Shown here: piece after piece, positions 45,991-55,554 of the stretch
Position numbering within the stretch: the first letter of the stretch is position 1
How the letters are laid out: each line of letters begins with the position of its first letter
NCBI GenBank assembly: GCA_963813485.1
Contig: CAWEZE010000022.1
Location: forward strand, 1-64,000
DNA length: 64,000 nucleotides
Direction: 5' to 3'
Origin: DASQUK01 sp963813485
GTDB taxonomy: Bacteria > Actinomycetota > Acidimicrobiia > Acidimicrobiales > VFJN01
Translations under genes and position numbers: made by a program
The notes under the pieces: model-generated
Databases searched by the model: none
The model's input: the letters and a program-made list of their open reading frames with translations, nothing else
What the model was told of the DNA's origin: nothing

Positions 45991-46761
45991 ATGTACCCGC
46001 GTGTCGCACCCTTCGAAGGCGTCGGGGTCGCCCTCGTGACCCTGTTCGACCGGGATGGCGGCGTCGATGCGCCGGCGACCGCCGCACACGCCGCCCACCT
46101 GGTGGACGCGGGCGTCCGCGGCGTGGTCGTAGCCGGGTCGACGGGTGAAGCCGCCACGCTCGACCCCGACGAGCGCACCACCCTCCTCGCCGCCGTGCGC
46201 GACGCCGTCGAGGGCCGGGTGCCGGTGTTGGCCGGCACCGGCGCGCCCTCGGCCCGGCAGGCGGTGGCGCTGTCGCAGCGGGCCGCCGGCGACGGTGCCG
46301 ATGCCCTGCTCGTGCTGTCGCCCCCCGGCGTCGACGACCCCCGTGCCTATTACGAGGCAGTGGTCGCTGCCGTCGAGGTCCCGGTCCTCGGCTACCACTT
46401 CCCCACGGCGTCGCGCCCGGGCATCCCGGTCGATCTGGTTCCCGAGCTGCCGATCGCCGGCCTCAAGGACTCGACCGGTGACGCCGAACGCCTGGCCCTG
46501 GAGGCCGACGCACTGCCCGTCGGCCTCTACACCGGCAGCGCGTCGGTCTTGCTCCAGGGCCGGGCGATGGGCTGCAGCGGCGCGATCCTGGCGCTGGCGA
46601 ACGTCGATCCCAAAGGCTGCGCCCAGGCCTGGGACGGCGACGGCGCCTGCCAGCGCGAGCTGATCAACGGCCACCGGGTCGGTGCCCTCGCCGGCATCTC
46701 CGGGCTCAAGCGCACGCTCGCGGCCCTGCGCGGCACGTCGCCCCGCACCCGCATCGGCTGA
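45991..46761 (+). CDS. DapA-family aldolase/lyase, paralogue
   Basis: The 256-residue TIM-barrel protein has GSTGEAATL, a Tyr in GYHFPTASR, and the Schiff-base Lys in GLKDSTGD. It is shorter than dapA at 27628 and lacks parts of its C-terminal domain. In place of YDVPSRTG it has YHFPTASRPG, suggesting another substrate such as a 2-keto sugar acid. It stands alone between the divergent DinB-like gene and the convergent acyl-CoA synthetase gene, so a role in diaminopimelate synthesis is doubtful. Confidence 0.8.
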   Translation: MYPRVAPFEGVGVALVTLFDRDGGVDAPATAAHAAHLVDAGVRGVVVAGSTGEAATLDPDERTTLLAAVRDAVEGRVPVLAGTGAPSARQAVALSQRAAGDGADALLVLSPPGVDDPRAYYEAVVAAVEVPVLGYHFPTASRPGIPVDLVPELPIAGLKDSTGDAERLALEADALPVGLYTGSASVLLQGRAMGCSGAILALANVDPKGCAQAWDGDGACQRELINGHRVGALAGISGLKRTLAALRGTSPRTRIG

Positions 46762-46793
46762 CCGGGAACCGACGCCGCCGAAGGGCAGCGACC

Positions 46794-46841
46794 GAAGACT
46801 CGTTTCGCAACCTCCGGTTGCGAAACGAAACGTCAGTCTTG
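46794..46841. terminator. Bidirectional terminator-like hairpin
   Basis: A perfect 12-bp stem (CGTTTCGCAACC and its complement, 46801-46827, 3-nt loop) is flanked by a second pair of arms, AAGACT and AGTCTT. It lies between the stops of two convergent genes, the DapA paralogue and the acyl-CoA synthetase. Confidence 0.75.
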
Positions 46842-48398
46842 GAACCGGGCCTGGAGCTCGAACTTGACGATCTTGCCCGAGGGGTTCCGCGGTAGGGCGT
46901 CCACCACCTCGAGCTGCTCGGGCAACTTGCGCGTGATGAGCCCGGCGTCGAGCAGGTGTGCGGTCATCTCCTCGAAGCCGAGGGGTTCGTGCCCGGCGGC
47001 GGGCACGACCACCGCGCAGGCCCGCTCCCCGCGCTCCGCGTCCCGCAGGCCGATCACCGCCACGTCGGCAACCTTGGGGTGGGTGAACAGCAGGTCCTCG
47101 ACCTCCTTGGCCGGGATGTTCTCGCCCTTGCGGATGATCACGTCCTTCAGCCGCCCGGTGATGGTGAGGTTGCCCCCCTCGTCGAGCCGGCCCAGGTCGC
47201 CGGTGCGGAACCAGCCGTCTGCGTCGAAGGCGTCGGCGTCCAGCGCTGGGTGGAGGTAGCCGAGCGTGACCTGCGGACCCTGCGCCCGCACCTCACCCTC
47301 CTCCCCGGCCTCGGCCTCCAACCCGTCGGCGCGGACGATGCGAAGCCGGGTGCCCTCCACCGCCCGGCCCTCGGTGGTCGCCAGGACCCGGTCGTCGTCA
47401 CCGGCGTCGTTCATCGTGAGGACCGGTGCCTCGGTCAGCCCGTAGCCCGAGACGACCCCGACGCCGAACGCAGCCTTGAGGTCGTAGTGCAGGCTCGGCG
47501 GCTTGGGGGCGCCACCGCCGGGGAACGTGCGGACATGCGGGAACAGCCTCTCCCCCTCGGGCAGCGCCCGCTGGGCCTGGAGGTACACCTGGTGGAAGAA
47601 GGTGCCGGCCCCGCCCTGGGTGACCCGCTCGCGGCGCAGGAGGTCCGGGGTGGTCTCGGGATCGAAGGCCTCGTCGAGCAGGAGCGTGAACCCGTGGGCC
47701 ATGGCGGCGTACATGTACAGGCCGCCGGCAACGTGGGTGAACGGGAAGACCAAGGCGAAACGGTCGTCGTCGGCCAGGTGCAGACGCTGCGCCATGCCCA
47801 GCGAGGCCGCCCGCAGGGAACGGTCGCCGTGGCGGGCGCCCTTGGGCTCGGCGGTGGTTCCGGACGTGTAGTAGATGAAGCGCACCGGCACGGCGTCGCC
47901 GTGGACGTCGTCGTCCGGCGCCGCAGCAAGGCCGGCGGGGTCACCTTCTGGCAGGAACCCGTCGGCGGCGCGGTCGGCGGCGCGGTCGGCAACGAGCACC
48001 TGGGTCTTGGTCCCCCCGGTCACGGCGGCGGCCATCGCCGCGTAGTCGAAGCCCCGCCACTCCGGGGGCACGACCAGCAGCGTCGGCTCCGCCTCCCCCA
48101 CGATGAAGCCGACCTCCCGCTCGCGATAGATGGGGATGATCGGGTTCTGGATGGCGCCGAGCCTGCGTAGGGCACCGAACAGCACCAACGCCTCGATCCA
48201 CGACGGCTGGATCCACGACACGACGTCGCCCTCGCTCACCGCGTGGTCGCTCGCCAGACCGGCGGCCACTCGTTCGGCGCGGTCCCGGTAGGCGCCGAAG
48301 GTGATGCGGCGCCCGGTTTCGTCCACCGCCAGCTCGCGCTCGGGCGTCTGCTCCGCCCGGCGCACGATCAGGTCCCAGATGTTCCGCGCCTCGAGCAC
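46833..48398 (-). CDS. Acyl-CoA synthetase / AMP-dependent ligase
   Basis: The 521-residue adenylate-forming enzyme has YYTSGTTAEPKGARH (A3), GYGLTEAPVLTMN, DGWFRTGDLGRLD, GRLKDVIIRKGENI and the catalytic Lys in RNPSGKIVKFEL. It resembles the cyclohexanecarboxylate/short-chain acyl-CoA ligase group; the true acid is unknown. GTG start with GGGGGAGAG upstream. It begins 20 bp after dapB and is probably co-transcribed with it. Residues near 137-147 carry a short Ala-Asp-Arg repeat. Confidence 0.9.
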   Translation of the reverse strand: MLEARNIWDLIVRRAEQTPERELAVDETGRRITFGAYRDRAERVAAGLASDHAVSEGDVVSWIQPSWIEALVLFGALRRLGAIQNPIIPIYREREVGFIVGEAEPTLLVVPPEWRGFDYAAMAAAVTGGTKTQVLVADRAADRAADGFLPEGDPAGLAAAPDDDVHGDAVPVRFIYYTSGTTAEPKGARHGDRSLRAASLGMAQRLHLADDDRFALVFPFTHVAGGLYMYAAMAHGFTLLLDEAFDPETTPDLLRRERVTQGGAGTFFHQVYLQAQRALPEGERLFPHVRTFPGGGAPKPPSLHYDLKAAFGVGVVSGYGLTEAPVLTMNDAGDDDRVLATTEGRAVEGTRLRIVRADGLEAEAGEEGEVRAQGPQVTLGYLHPALDADAFDADGWFRTGDLGRLDEGGNLTITGRLKDVIIRKGENIPAKEVEDLLFTHPKVADVAVIGLRDAERGERACAVVVPAAGHEPLGFEEMTAHLLDAGLITRKLPEQLEVVDALPRNPSGKIVKFELQARFQD

Positions 48399-48417
48399 GG
48401 CTCTCTCTCCCCCGTCG

Positions 48418-49206
48418 CTACAGCCCGAGCAGCGCGTCGAGCCCGATGGTCAGCCCCGGCCTGTGCTCCACCTGCTTGACCGCCAGGATCACGCCCGGCA
48501 TGAAGCTGGAGCGGTCGTAGCTGTCGTGCCGCACGGTCAACGACTGCCCGGTGGTGCCCAGCAGCACCTCTTGGTGGGCGACGAGGCCCCGCAGTCGTAC
48601 CGAGTGGACCGGGATGCCGCCCGCACCGCTGGCACCCCGGGCGCCGGCCAGCACCTCCTTGCTGGTGGGGTCGTCGCCCCACTCGGCCGACGCGGCGGCC
48701 ATGCGCTGCGCCGTCAGCACGGCCGTGCCCGACGGCGCGTCGGCCTTCTGGTCGTGGTGCAGCTCGATGATCTCGGCCGACTCGAACCAGGGCGCCGCCA
48801 GCTCGGCGAAGCGCATCATGAGCACTGCCCCGATGGCGAAGTTGGGGGCGATCACGCAGTTGCTGCGCGTGAACGAGCTCCGGACGCGGTCGTAGTCTCC
48901 GTCCGTGAACCCGGTGGTACCGACCACGGCGTGCACGCCGTGCTCGGCCGCCCAGGCGAGGTTGACGCGGCACGCGTCGAGTGTCGTGAAGTCGACCACC
49001 ACCTCGACGTCCACGCCCAACAGCGCGGACGGGTCGGGATCGATGTGCACGTCGGAGTCGACGCCTGTGGCGTGCCGCAGGTCGAGACCCGAGTGGTAGG
49101 GATCGATGGCCCCGACGAGGTCGAGCTCGGGATCCGCGGCGACGGCCCGGCACACCGTGCTGCCCATGCGCCCACCGGCCCCGAAGACGCCGACGCGACC
49201 GGTCAT
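48418..49206 (-). CDS. dapB: 4-hydroxy-tetrahydrodipicolinate reductase
   Basis: DapB makes tetrahydrodipicolinate with NAD(P)H. The 262-residue protein has VGVFGAGGRMGSTV (cofactor), VVVDFTT, VVGTTGF and the catalytic ELHHDQKADAPSGTA. The ATG at 49206 lies at the end of a 92-bp tandem duplication; the second unit carries a duplicate ATGACC 92 bp upstream that does not lead into DapB. pnp-pepR-dapB is a common order; here an ABC-F gene on the other strand separates pepR and dapB. Confidence 0.95.
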   Translation of the reverse strand: MTGRVGVFGAGGRMGSTVCRAVAADPELDLVGAIDPYHSGLDLRHATGVDSDVHIDPDPSALLGVDVEVVVDFTTLDACRVNLAWAAEHGVHAVVGTTGFTDGDYDRVRSSFTRSNCVIAPNFAIGAVLMMRFAELAAPWFESAEIIELHHDQKADAPSGTAVLTAQRMAAASAEWGDDPTSKEVLAGARGASGAGGIPVHSVRLRGLVAHQEVLLGTTGQSLTVRHDSYDRSSFMPGVILAVKQVEHRPGLTIGLDALLGL

Positions 49207-49390
49207 GAGCGAAGCTCGTGACCGGTCGGCCGTGCGACCGCCAGGGAGCCGGGCGACGATGGGGCGCGGGGGCGCAGCCCCCGAGGGAGCACGGTCATGA
49301 GCGAAGCTCGTGACCGGTCGGCCGTGCGACCGCCAGGGAGCCGGGCGACGATGGGGCGCGGGGGCGCAGCCCCCGAGGGAGCACGGTCAT
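49201..49390. repeat. 92-bp tandem duplication at the dapB start
   Basis: Two perfect or nearly perfect 92-bp units (49201-49292 and 49293-49384) plus the first bases of a third lie in the 361-bp gap between dapB and the ABC-F gene. Each unit includes the GGTCAT that forms the dapB start on the minus strand, and a GGGGGC/GCCCCC hairpin. The remaining gap (about 49391-49567) shows no gene; it must hold the ABC-F promoter. Confidence 0.9.
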
Positions 49391-49567
49391 GTGGCCGCAC
49401 CCTAGTGGGGTGGCGTCAAGCGGCAGCGATCTGCGGCGCGAACCCGACCGCCGTCCGTGCGAGCCGGAAATCGACACCGGGAAGGCCGGAAGGCGTCGCT
49501 ATCGTAAGCGGCGATGTAGCGACCACGGCTCCCACGCGTCCCGTTCTCTTCACGCTCCTGGAGTGCC

Positions 49568-51238
49568 GTGCCTTCTCATCTCGCCACCCTCATCGTCCGT
49601 GGCCTGTCCGTCGCCGCCGGGCCCCACCCGCTTCTCGCCGACATCGATCTGATCGTGGCGCCGGGGGACCGCCTCGGGCTGGTGGGTCCCAACGGGTCGG
49701 GCAAGTCCACGCTCCTGCAGACGCTCGCCGGTCTCCGGTTGCCGGAGGGCGGCCACGTGCGCCTCGCTCCGCCGTCGGCCACCGTCGGCTACCTGCCCCA
49801 GGAGGCGCGGCCGCGGCCTGGCGAGACGGTCCGCGGGCTGCTGGCGCGGCGCACCGGCGTGACGGACGCTGGCACGCGGCTCGACGCCGCCACGGGCGCG
49901 CTGGCCAGGGGCGAGCCCGGGGCCGATGAGTCGTACGCCGCCTCGCTGGACCGTTGGCTCGCCCTCGGCGGCGCCGACATCGACGCCCGCGCCGGCGCCT
50001 TGACCGCCGATCTCGGCCTGCCCCCCGGCCTGCTGGACCGTGCCACCGTGCACCTCTCCGGCGGTCAGGCGGCCAGGGTCCAGCTGGCAGCATTGCTGCT
50101 GGCGCGGTTCGACGTGTTCCTGCTCGACGAGCCCACGAACGACCTGGACCTGGAGGGCCTCGACCGGCTGGAACGGTTCGTCCTCGGGCTGACGGCGCCG
50201 TTGGTGGTGGTCTCCCACGACCGCACGTTCCTCGAGCGGACGGTGACGGCGGTCGCCGAGATCGACGACCACGACCACACGCTCACCCGGTACGACGGGG
50301 GCTGGGCGTCGTACCTCGACGAGCATGCCCGGGCCCGCCACCACGCCGCACAGGGCTACCGGACCTACGTCGACCAGCGCGACACGCTCGCGCAGCGGGC
50401 CCGCACCCAGCGCCGCTGGGCGGCGAAGGGGGTCCGCACCGCCAGGCGCTCCGGTGAGACCGACAAGTTCATCCGCCATCGCGCGATGCAGAGCTCGGAG
50501 AGCATGGCCGCTCACGCCCGGCGCACCGAGAAGGCCTTGGCCCGCCTCAGCGTCGTTGACAAGCCCTGGGAGGGGTGGGACCTCCGGCTCAGCATCGCCG
50601 ACGCAGGGCGCAGTGGCGATCTGGTGGCGCGGGTCGACGACGCAGTGGTGGAGCTGGACTCGCAGGAGCGCGGGGAACGGTTCGTCCTGGGCCCGGTATC
50701 GCTCGAGGTCGGCTGGGGTGACCGGATGGCCATCGTGGGCGCCAATGGGTCCGGCAAGACGACCCTCCTGCGAGCTCTGCTCGGCCGCCTGCCCCTGGCC
50801 GCCGGTCGCCGGCGGCTGGGACCGGGCGTGGTGGCTGGCGAGATCGACCAGGGTCGCGACAATTTCGACGGCCACGCCACCCTCATGGACGGCTTCATGG
50901 CGCGCACGGGCATCGAGACAGCCGGCGATGCGCGCTCAGTCCTGGCGAAGTTCGGCCTCGGAGCCGAGCACGTGCTGCGCTCGCCGGGCTCGCTGTCGCC
51001 GGGCGAGCGCACCCGCGCCTCCCTGGCGGTCCTGCAGGCGCGGGGCGTCAACTTGCTGGTGCTGGACGAGCCCACCAACCACCTCGACCTGCCCGCGATC
51101 GAGCAGCTCGAACAGGCGCTCCAGGGCTACGCCGGCACACTGATCCTGGTGACCCACGACCGCCGGCTGCTCGAGGCTGTCGGCATCGACCGGGTGGTCG
51201 ACGTGGTCGACGGTTCGGTCCGCGAGCGCGTGAGCTAG
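49568..51238 (+). CDS. ABC-F family ATPase
   Basis: The 556-residue protein has two ABC domains and no membrane part. First domain: GPNGSGKSTLL, LSGGQAARVQLAALL, VFLLDEPTNDLD. Second: GANGSGKTTLL, LSPGERTRASLAVL, LLVLDEPTNHLD. A charged linker (about 240-330: RTQRRWAAKGVRTARRSGE) is in the ABC-F interdomain position. ABC-F proteins act on the ribosome E site in translation control or antibiotic resistance. GTG start. It is an insertion on the plus strand between pepR and dapB. Confidence 0.9.
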   Translation: MPSHLATLIVRGLSVAAGPHPLLADIDLIVAPGDRLGLVGPNGSGKSTLLQTLAGLRLPEGGHVRLAPPSATVGYLPQEARPRPGETVRGLLARRTGVTDAGTRLDAATGALARGEPGADESYAASLDRWLALGGADIDARAGALTADLGLPPGLLDRATVHLSGGQAARVQLAALLLARFDVFLLDEPTNDLDLEGLDRLERFVLGLTAPLVVVSHDRTFLERTVTAVAEIDDHDHTLTRYDGGWASYLDEHARARHHAAQGYRTYVDQRDTLAQRARTQRRWAAKGVRTARRSGETDKFIRHRAMQSSESMAAHARRTEKALARLSVVDKPWEGWDLRLSIADAGRSGDLVARVDDAVVELDSQERGERFVLGPVSLEVGWGDRMAIVGANGSGKTTLLRALLGRLPLAAGRRRLGPGVVAGEIDQGRDNFDGHATLMDGFMARTGIETAGDARSVLAKFGLGAEHVLRSPGSLSPGERTRASLAVLQARGVNLLVLDEPTNHLDLPAIEQLEQALQGYAGTLILVTHDRRLLEAVGIDRVVDVVDGSVRERVS

Positions 51239-52494
51239 CCGAGAACGCCGTCGTCGACGCGTCCGATGACGGCCAGCGACCGACCGCCCCCATACACCCG
51301 GGCGGCCACCGCGCCGACGTCGTCGGCGGTAACGGCCCTGATCCGAGCGAGCTGGTCGTCGACGGTCACGATCTCGTCGCGGGCCATCAGGCTGCGGCCC
51401 AGGCGGGCCATGCGCGACGCCGAGTCCTCGAGGCCCAACACCAGCGAACCCTCGATGAACCCCTTGGCCACGCCGAGCTCGCCCTCGGTCACGCCCGAGG
51501 CGACCAGCTTGGCCACCTCGTCGTCGATGACCTCGATCAGCTCCCCGGCGCGGGCCGGCGCGGTGCCGGCGTAGATGCCCGCCGATCCCGAGTCGTCGTA
51601 GGTCGACGCCCACGAGTACACCGAGTACGCCAGGCCCCGCTCCTCCCTGACCTCCTGGAACAGCCGGCTGGACATGCCGCCACCCAGCACCTGGTTGGCG
51701 ACCATCAGCGCGTAGCGCTCGTCGTCGTGATGGTCGATGCCCCGCCAGCCGACCGCGACGTGCACCTGCTCGGTGTGGTCGCCCAGGACCACTCGCGGGT
51801 TGGGGTCGCTCTTCGGGTGCTCGCGCACCGGGCGCTCCCCGCCCTCACGTCGCCCCAGTGAGCGGTCGAAGCCGTCGACGATCTGCTCGTGCGACAGGTT
51901 GCCGGCGGCCACGACCACGAGGTTGCGGGGCCGGTACCAGTGGCCGAAGAACTCGGCGATCTGGTCCCGCGTCACCGCCTCCACCGAATGCCGGGTGCCG
52001 AGCACCTCGCGACCCAACGGGTGGCCCGGGAACATCGCCTCGGCCAACAGGGTGTGCACGTGATCCTCGGGCATGTCGAGGTTCATGAGGATCTCTTCGA
52101 GGATCACCTGCCGCTCGGCCTCGAACTCGTGGGACCGGAACGCGGGGTCGGTCAGCACGTCGCCCAGGATGTCCAGCCCCAGCTCGACCTGGTGGGCCGG
52201 AAGGCGGGTGTAGTAGGCGGTGTGTTCGCGGCTGGTGAAGGCGTTCATCTCGCCCCCCACCGCGTCGATCGCCTCGGCGATCTGCCGCGCCGTGCGCGTC
52301 GACGTCCCCTTGAACAGCAGGTGTTCGAGGAAATGGGAGGCGCCCGCCAGGTCGTCGGGCTCGTCACGCCCGCCGACTCCAACCCAGACCCCGAGTGTCA
52401 CCGAACGCGCCTCGGGCATGCGCTCGGTGACCACACGGATGCCGTTGGGCAAGCGGGTTTCGCGGATTTCGTCGGTTGATGCGGCGGATGTCAC
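51235..52494 (-). CDS. M16-family zinc peptidase (PepR-like)
   Basis: The 419-residue protein is related to mitochondrial processing peptidase beta. It has the inverted zinc motif HFLEH (HxxEH) near residue 54 with the downstream Glu in the ENIMAHPKV-like helix region typical of active subunits, and the C-terminal Arg/Tyr substrate region (GGGMSSRLFQEVREERGLAYSVYSW). GTG start. pnp followed by this peptidase is conserved in actinobacteria. Its end overlaps the ABC-F end by 4 bp. Confidence 0.9.
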   Translation of the reverse strand: MTSAASTDEIRETRLPNGIRVVTERMPEARSVTLGVWVGVGGRDEPDDLAGASHFLEHLLFKGTSTRTARQIAEAIDAVGGEMNAFTSREHTAYYTRLPAHQVELGLDILGDVLTDPAFRSHEFEAERQVILEEILMNLDMPEDHVHTLLAEAMFPGHPLGREVLGTRHSVEAVTRDQIAEFFGHWYRPRNLVVVAAGNLSHEQIVDGFDRSLGRREGGERPVREHPKSDPNPRVVLGDHTEQVHVAVGWRGIDHHDDERYALMVANQVLGGGMSSRLFQEVREERGLAYSVYSWASTYDDSGSAGIYAGTAPARAGELIEVIDDEVAKLVASGVTEGELGVAKGFIEGSLVLGLEDSASRMARLGRSLMARDEIVTVDDQLARIRAVTADDVGAVAARVYGGGRSLAVIGRVDDGVLG

Positions 52495-52524
52495 GGGGGA
52501 TGGAACCTCGGGGATCTCGGCAAG

Positions 52525-54924
52525 CTAGCTGCGTCGGCGGCGACGACCACCTCGGTCCCCGCGGTCACCTCGGTCCCCGCGGTCGCCACCGGCAGAGACA
52601 GATGCCCGCGCCGGCCCCAGGTCGCCGAGCTCAGCCCGCAGCTCGGCGTCGAACGAGTCCTCGAAGCTGACCGACTCGCTGTCGCTCGGGACTGCGGCCG
52701 GGGCCTCGCTCGACGTTGCCGAACCACCACCGTCGGGGCGCCCGCCCCGGGCGTCCGGCGCCGAGGCCAGGCTCAGCGAGACCTTGCCGCTGGGGTCGAC
52801 GTCGTCGACCCGCACCTCGACCTCGTCACCGAGGTCGAGCACGTCCTCGACCTTGTCGATCCGCTTGCCGCCCCCGATCTTGGAGATGTGCAGTAGGCCG
52901 TCGCGTCCCGGGAGGATGTTGACGAACGCCCCGAACTTGGTGATGTTGACGACCCGGCCCGGGTAGATCTGACCGACCTCGGCCGTGGGCGGGTTGAGGA
53001 TGAGGTTGATCTGGCGGCGAGCCTCCTCGACCGCACCCTTGTCGGTGGACCCGATCGACACCCGGCCGACCATGCCGTCGTCGTCGACGCTCACGTCCGC
53101 GCCGGTTTCGGTGGTGATCGCGTTGATGACCTTGCCCTTGGGGCCGATCACCTCGCCGATCTTGTCCATCGGGATCTCGAAGCTGACGATCTTCGGCGCT
53201 GTCTCGCCGACCTCCTCACGTGGCTCGGCGATCGCAGCTCGCATGACCTCGAGGATCTGTGTGCGTGCCTCGTAGGCCTGTTGCAGCGCCTGGGCCAGCA
53301 CGTCGGCCGGCAGCCCGTCGATCTTGGTGTCGAGCTGCAGGGCCGTGACGAAGTCGCTGGTGCCGGCCACCTTGAAGTCCATGTCGCCGAAGGCGTCCTC
53401 GGCACCGAGGATGTCGGTCAGCGTCGTGTACTTGCCCTCGGCGTACACCAGCCCCATGGCGATGCCGCCCACCGGCGCCTTGATCGGCACACCGGCGTCC
53501 ATCAGCGACATGCTCGATGCGCACACCGACGCCATCGATGTCGAGCCGTTGGACGACAGCACCTCGGACACCAGCCGCAGCACGTAGGGGAACTCCTCGG
53601 CGCTCGGCACCACCGGCAGCAGCGCCCGCTCGGCCAGCAGCCCGTGGCCGATCTCGCGGCGCTTGGGGCTGCCCACTCGTCCGGTCTCGCCGTTGGCGGA
53701 GGGCGGCATGTTGTAGTGGTGCATGTAGCGCTTGCGGTCACGGTTGCCCAGGTTGTCGAGGATCTGGTCGGTCTTGGGCATGCCCAGCGTGGTGACGTTG
53801 AGCACCTGGGTCTCGCCCCGCTGGAACAAACCCGAGCCGTGCGCCGTCGGCAGCACCCCCACCTCGGCGGACAACGGCCGGATGTCGCGCGGCCCCCGCC
53901 CGTCGATGCGCAGGCCCTCCTCGACGATCCGCCGACGGATCGCCTTCTTCTGCACCGCCCGAGCGGCGGACTTGATCTCGCCGTCGCGCTCGGGGAACTC
54001 CTCGGCCAGCTCGTCCCGGATGGCGGCCACGGTCTCGTCGTAGGCCGCGTTGCGTTCGGCCTTGCCGACGATCTGGGACGCCTGGGCCAGCCGCTCGGTG
54101 CCGACAGCCTCGACCCGGGCCAGCACGTCGTCGCCGTAGTCGACCTGAGGCTCCCACTCGAGGGGCGTGATGAGGTCGGCGCCCTTGGCGGCGTCGAGAA
54201 GCTGCCGCTGCAGCTCGATCGACTCGCGGATCCAGGCCTTGGCTGCCTCGAGCCCGCCCGCGATCACCTCTTCGGTGACATAGGGCGTTCCGTCCTGGTA
54301 GAGCTGCCAGGCAGCCTCGGTGCCACCGGCCTCGACCATCATGATGGCGATGTCGCCGTCATCGAGCTGGCGACCCGCGACCACGAGGTCGAACGTGGCG
54401 TTATCGCTCTGCTCGTAGGTGGGGTGCGGCACCCAACGGCCCTCCGACGACCACGCGATGCGCACGGCGCCGATGGGCCCGTCGAACGGGATGCCAGACA
54501 CCATGAGCGCCGCCGAGGCGCCGTTGATGGCCAGCACGTCGTAGGGGTTGTGGCCGTCGACGCCCATGACCGTCACCACGACCTGGGTCTCGTTCCGATA
54601 GCCGTCGGCGAAGCTGGGCCGCAGCGGCCGGTCGATCAGCCGGCAGGTGAGGATCGCCAGGTCGGTGGGCCGCCCTTCACGACGGAAGAAGCTGCCGGGG
54701 ATCCGCCCGGCCGCATACATGCGCTCCTCGACATCGACCGTGAGGGGGAAGAAGTCGATGCCCTCGCGGATGCTGTTCGCGGCGTTGGCGGTGACAAGCA
54801 CCTGCGTCTTGCCCAGGGTGGCGACGACGCCACCCTGGCTCTGGAACGCCAGCTTGCCGGTCTCGAATGTCAGGGATGTGTCGGTGCCCGAGATCGGGCT
54901 GGACACGACGATGGGATCAGCCAT
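52525..54924 (-). CDS. pnp: Polyribonucleotide nucleotidyltransferase
   Basis: PNPase degrades RNA 3'-5' with phosphate and, in actinobacteria, can also add tails. The 799-residue protein has two RNase PH cores (GKTQVLVTA, then HGSGLFQRGETQVLN), a KH domain (IGEVIGPKGKVIN) and an S1 domain (GRVVNITKFGAFVNILPGRDGLLHIS). The tail has GDRGDR repeats and an Arg-rich end. ATG at 54924; the upstream open frame is leader and shadow. It follows rpsO with a strong hairpin between. Confidence 0.96.
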   Translation of the reverse strand: MADPIVVSSPISGTDTSLTFETGKLAFQSQGGVVATLGKTQVLVTANAANSIREGIDFFPLTVDVEERMYAAGRIPGSFFRREGRPTDLAILTCRLIDRPLRPSFADGYRNETQVVVTVMGVDGHNPYDVLAINGASAALMVSGIPFDGPIGAVRIAWSSEGRWVPHPTYEQSDNATFDLVVAGRQLDDGDIAIMMVEAGGTEAAWQLYQDGTPYVTEEVIAGGLEAAKAWIRESIELQRQLLDAAKGADLITPLEWEPQVDYGDDVLARVEAVGTERLAQASQIVGKAERNAAYDETVAAIRDELAEEFPERDGEIKSAARAVQKKAIRRRIVEEGLRIDGRGPRDIRPLSAEVGVLPTAHGSGLFQRGETQVLNVTTLGMPKTDQILDNLGNRDRKRYMHHYNMPPSANGETGRVGSPKRREIGHGLLAERALLPVVPSAEEFPYVLRLVSEVLSSNGSTSMASVCASSMSLMDAGVPIKAPVGGIAMGLVYAEGKYTTLTDILGAEDAFGDMDFKVAGTSDFVTALQLDTKIDGLPADVLAQALQQAYEARTQILEVMRAAIAEPREEVGETAPKIVSFEIPMDKIGEVIGPKGKVINAITTETGADVSVDDDGMVGRVSIGSTDKGAVEEARRQINLILNPPTAEVGQIYPGRVVNITKFGAFVNILPGRDGLLHISKIGGGKRIDKVEDVLDLGDEVEVRVDDVDPSGKVSLSLASAPDARGGRPDGGGSATSSEAPAAVPSDSESVSFEDSFDAELRAELGDLGPARASVSAGGDRGDRGDRGDRGGRRRRRS
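52552..52590. repeat. 18-bp tandem repeat at the pnp 3' end
   Basis: About two copies of an 18-bp unit (CGCGGTCACCTCGGTCCC) encode the GDRGDR tail of PNPase, a likely RNA-contact or partner-binding tail. Confidence 0.6.
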
Positions 54925-55077
54925 CGGTCGCTCTCCTTCCCGGCGGCGCTTCGCCACCGGAGTTGAGGGCGGCGGGGCCAGTTCCCAGTCGGCAACCCCC
55001 AGGTGTCCCCGAGGGAAGGCGACTGGCAGCTGACCTCCACGCCGCCACGGATTCTGTTGTGTACCGGTATGCGATGA

Positions 55078-55097
55078 GAGCGGCCCGCGGGCCGCTC
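55078..55097. terminator. Palindrome between rpsO and pnp
   Basis: A perfect 20-bp GC-rich palindrome (GAGCGGCCCG and its complement) starts 17 bp past the rpsO stop, in the pnp leader. In E. coli a leader hairpin at the same place is cut by RNase III for pnp autocontrol. Here it could be a terminator or processing site. Confidence 0.6.
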
Positions 55098-55114
55098 CCG
55101 AAGTGCTTTCGGCC

Positions 55115-55387
55115 TTACCGGCGGAGGCCGTTGCGGGCGATGATCGCCCGATAGCGTTCGACGTCGTTGGCTCGCACGTAGTCGAGCAACCGGCGGCGCC
55201 GGCCGACCAGCTGCAGCAGCCCACGGCGGCTGTGATGGTCCTTCCGGTGCTTGCCCAGATGGTCGTTGAGGTGGTTGATGCGTGCGGTGAGCAGCGCGAT
55301 CTGTACCTCTGGCGACCCGGTGTCGCTGTCGTGGAGCTTGTGCTCGGCGATGATGCCGGGCTTTGCCGCGTCGATCTGGTCGGACAC
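55115..55387 (-). CDS. rpsO: 30S ribosomal protein S15
   Basis: The 90-residue S15 matches the family over its full length (HDSDTGSPEVQIALLTARI, HKHH-like DHHSRRGLLQLVGRRRRLLDYV). It binds 16S rRNA helices early in 30S assembly. Start is GTG (VSDQIDAAK). It is followed by pnp, the classic pair. Confidence 0.98.
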   Translation of the reverse strand: MSDQIDAAKPGIIAEHKLHDSDTGSPEVQIALLTARINHLNDHLGKHRKDHHSRRGLLQLVGRRRRLLDYVRANDVERYRAIIARNGLRR

Positions 55388-55554
55388 GTGTTTCCTTCAT
55401 TGTTCGGGTGACTGCTTACCCTGCCCCGATGCGCGTACAGACGTCGCTCAGAGCGTCGGACAAGCCTACCAGCGGGTTCGTCCGAACCGCGAAAGTCGTG
55501 CTCCCCGCTCTTGGCCTTCGGCCGCGCCCCTCGCCTAGGGCTGTCGACGCGGTG

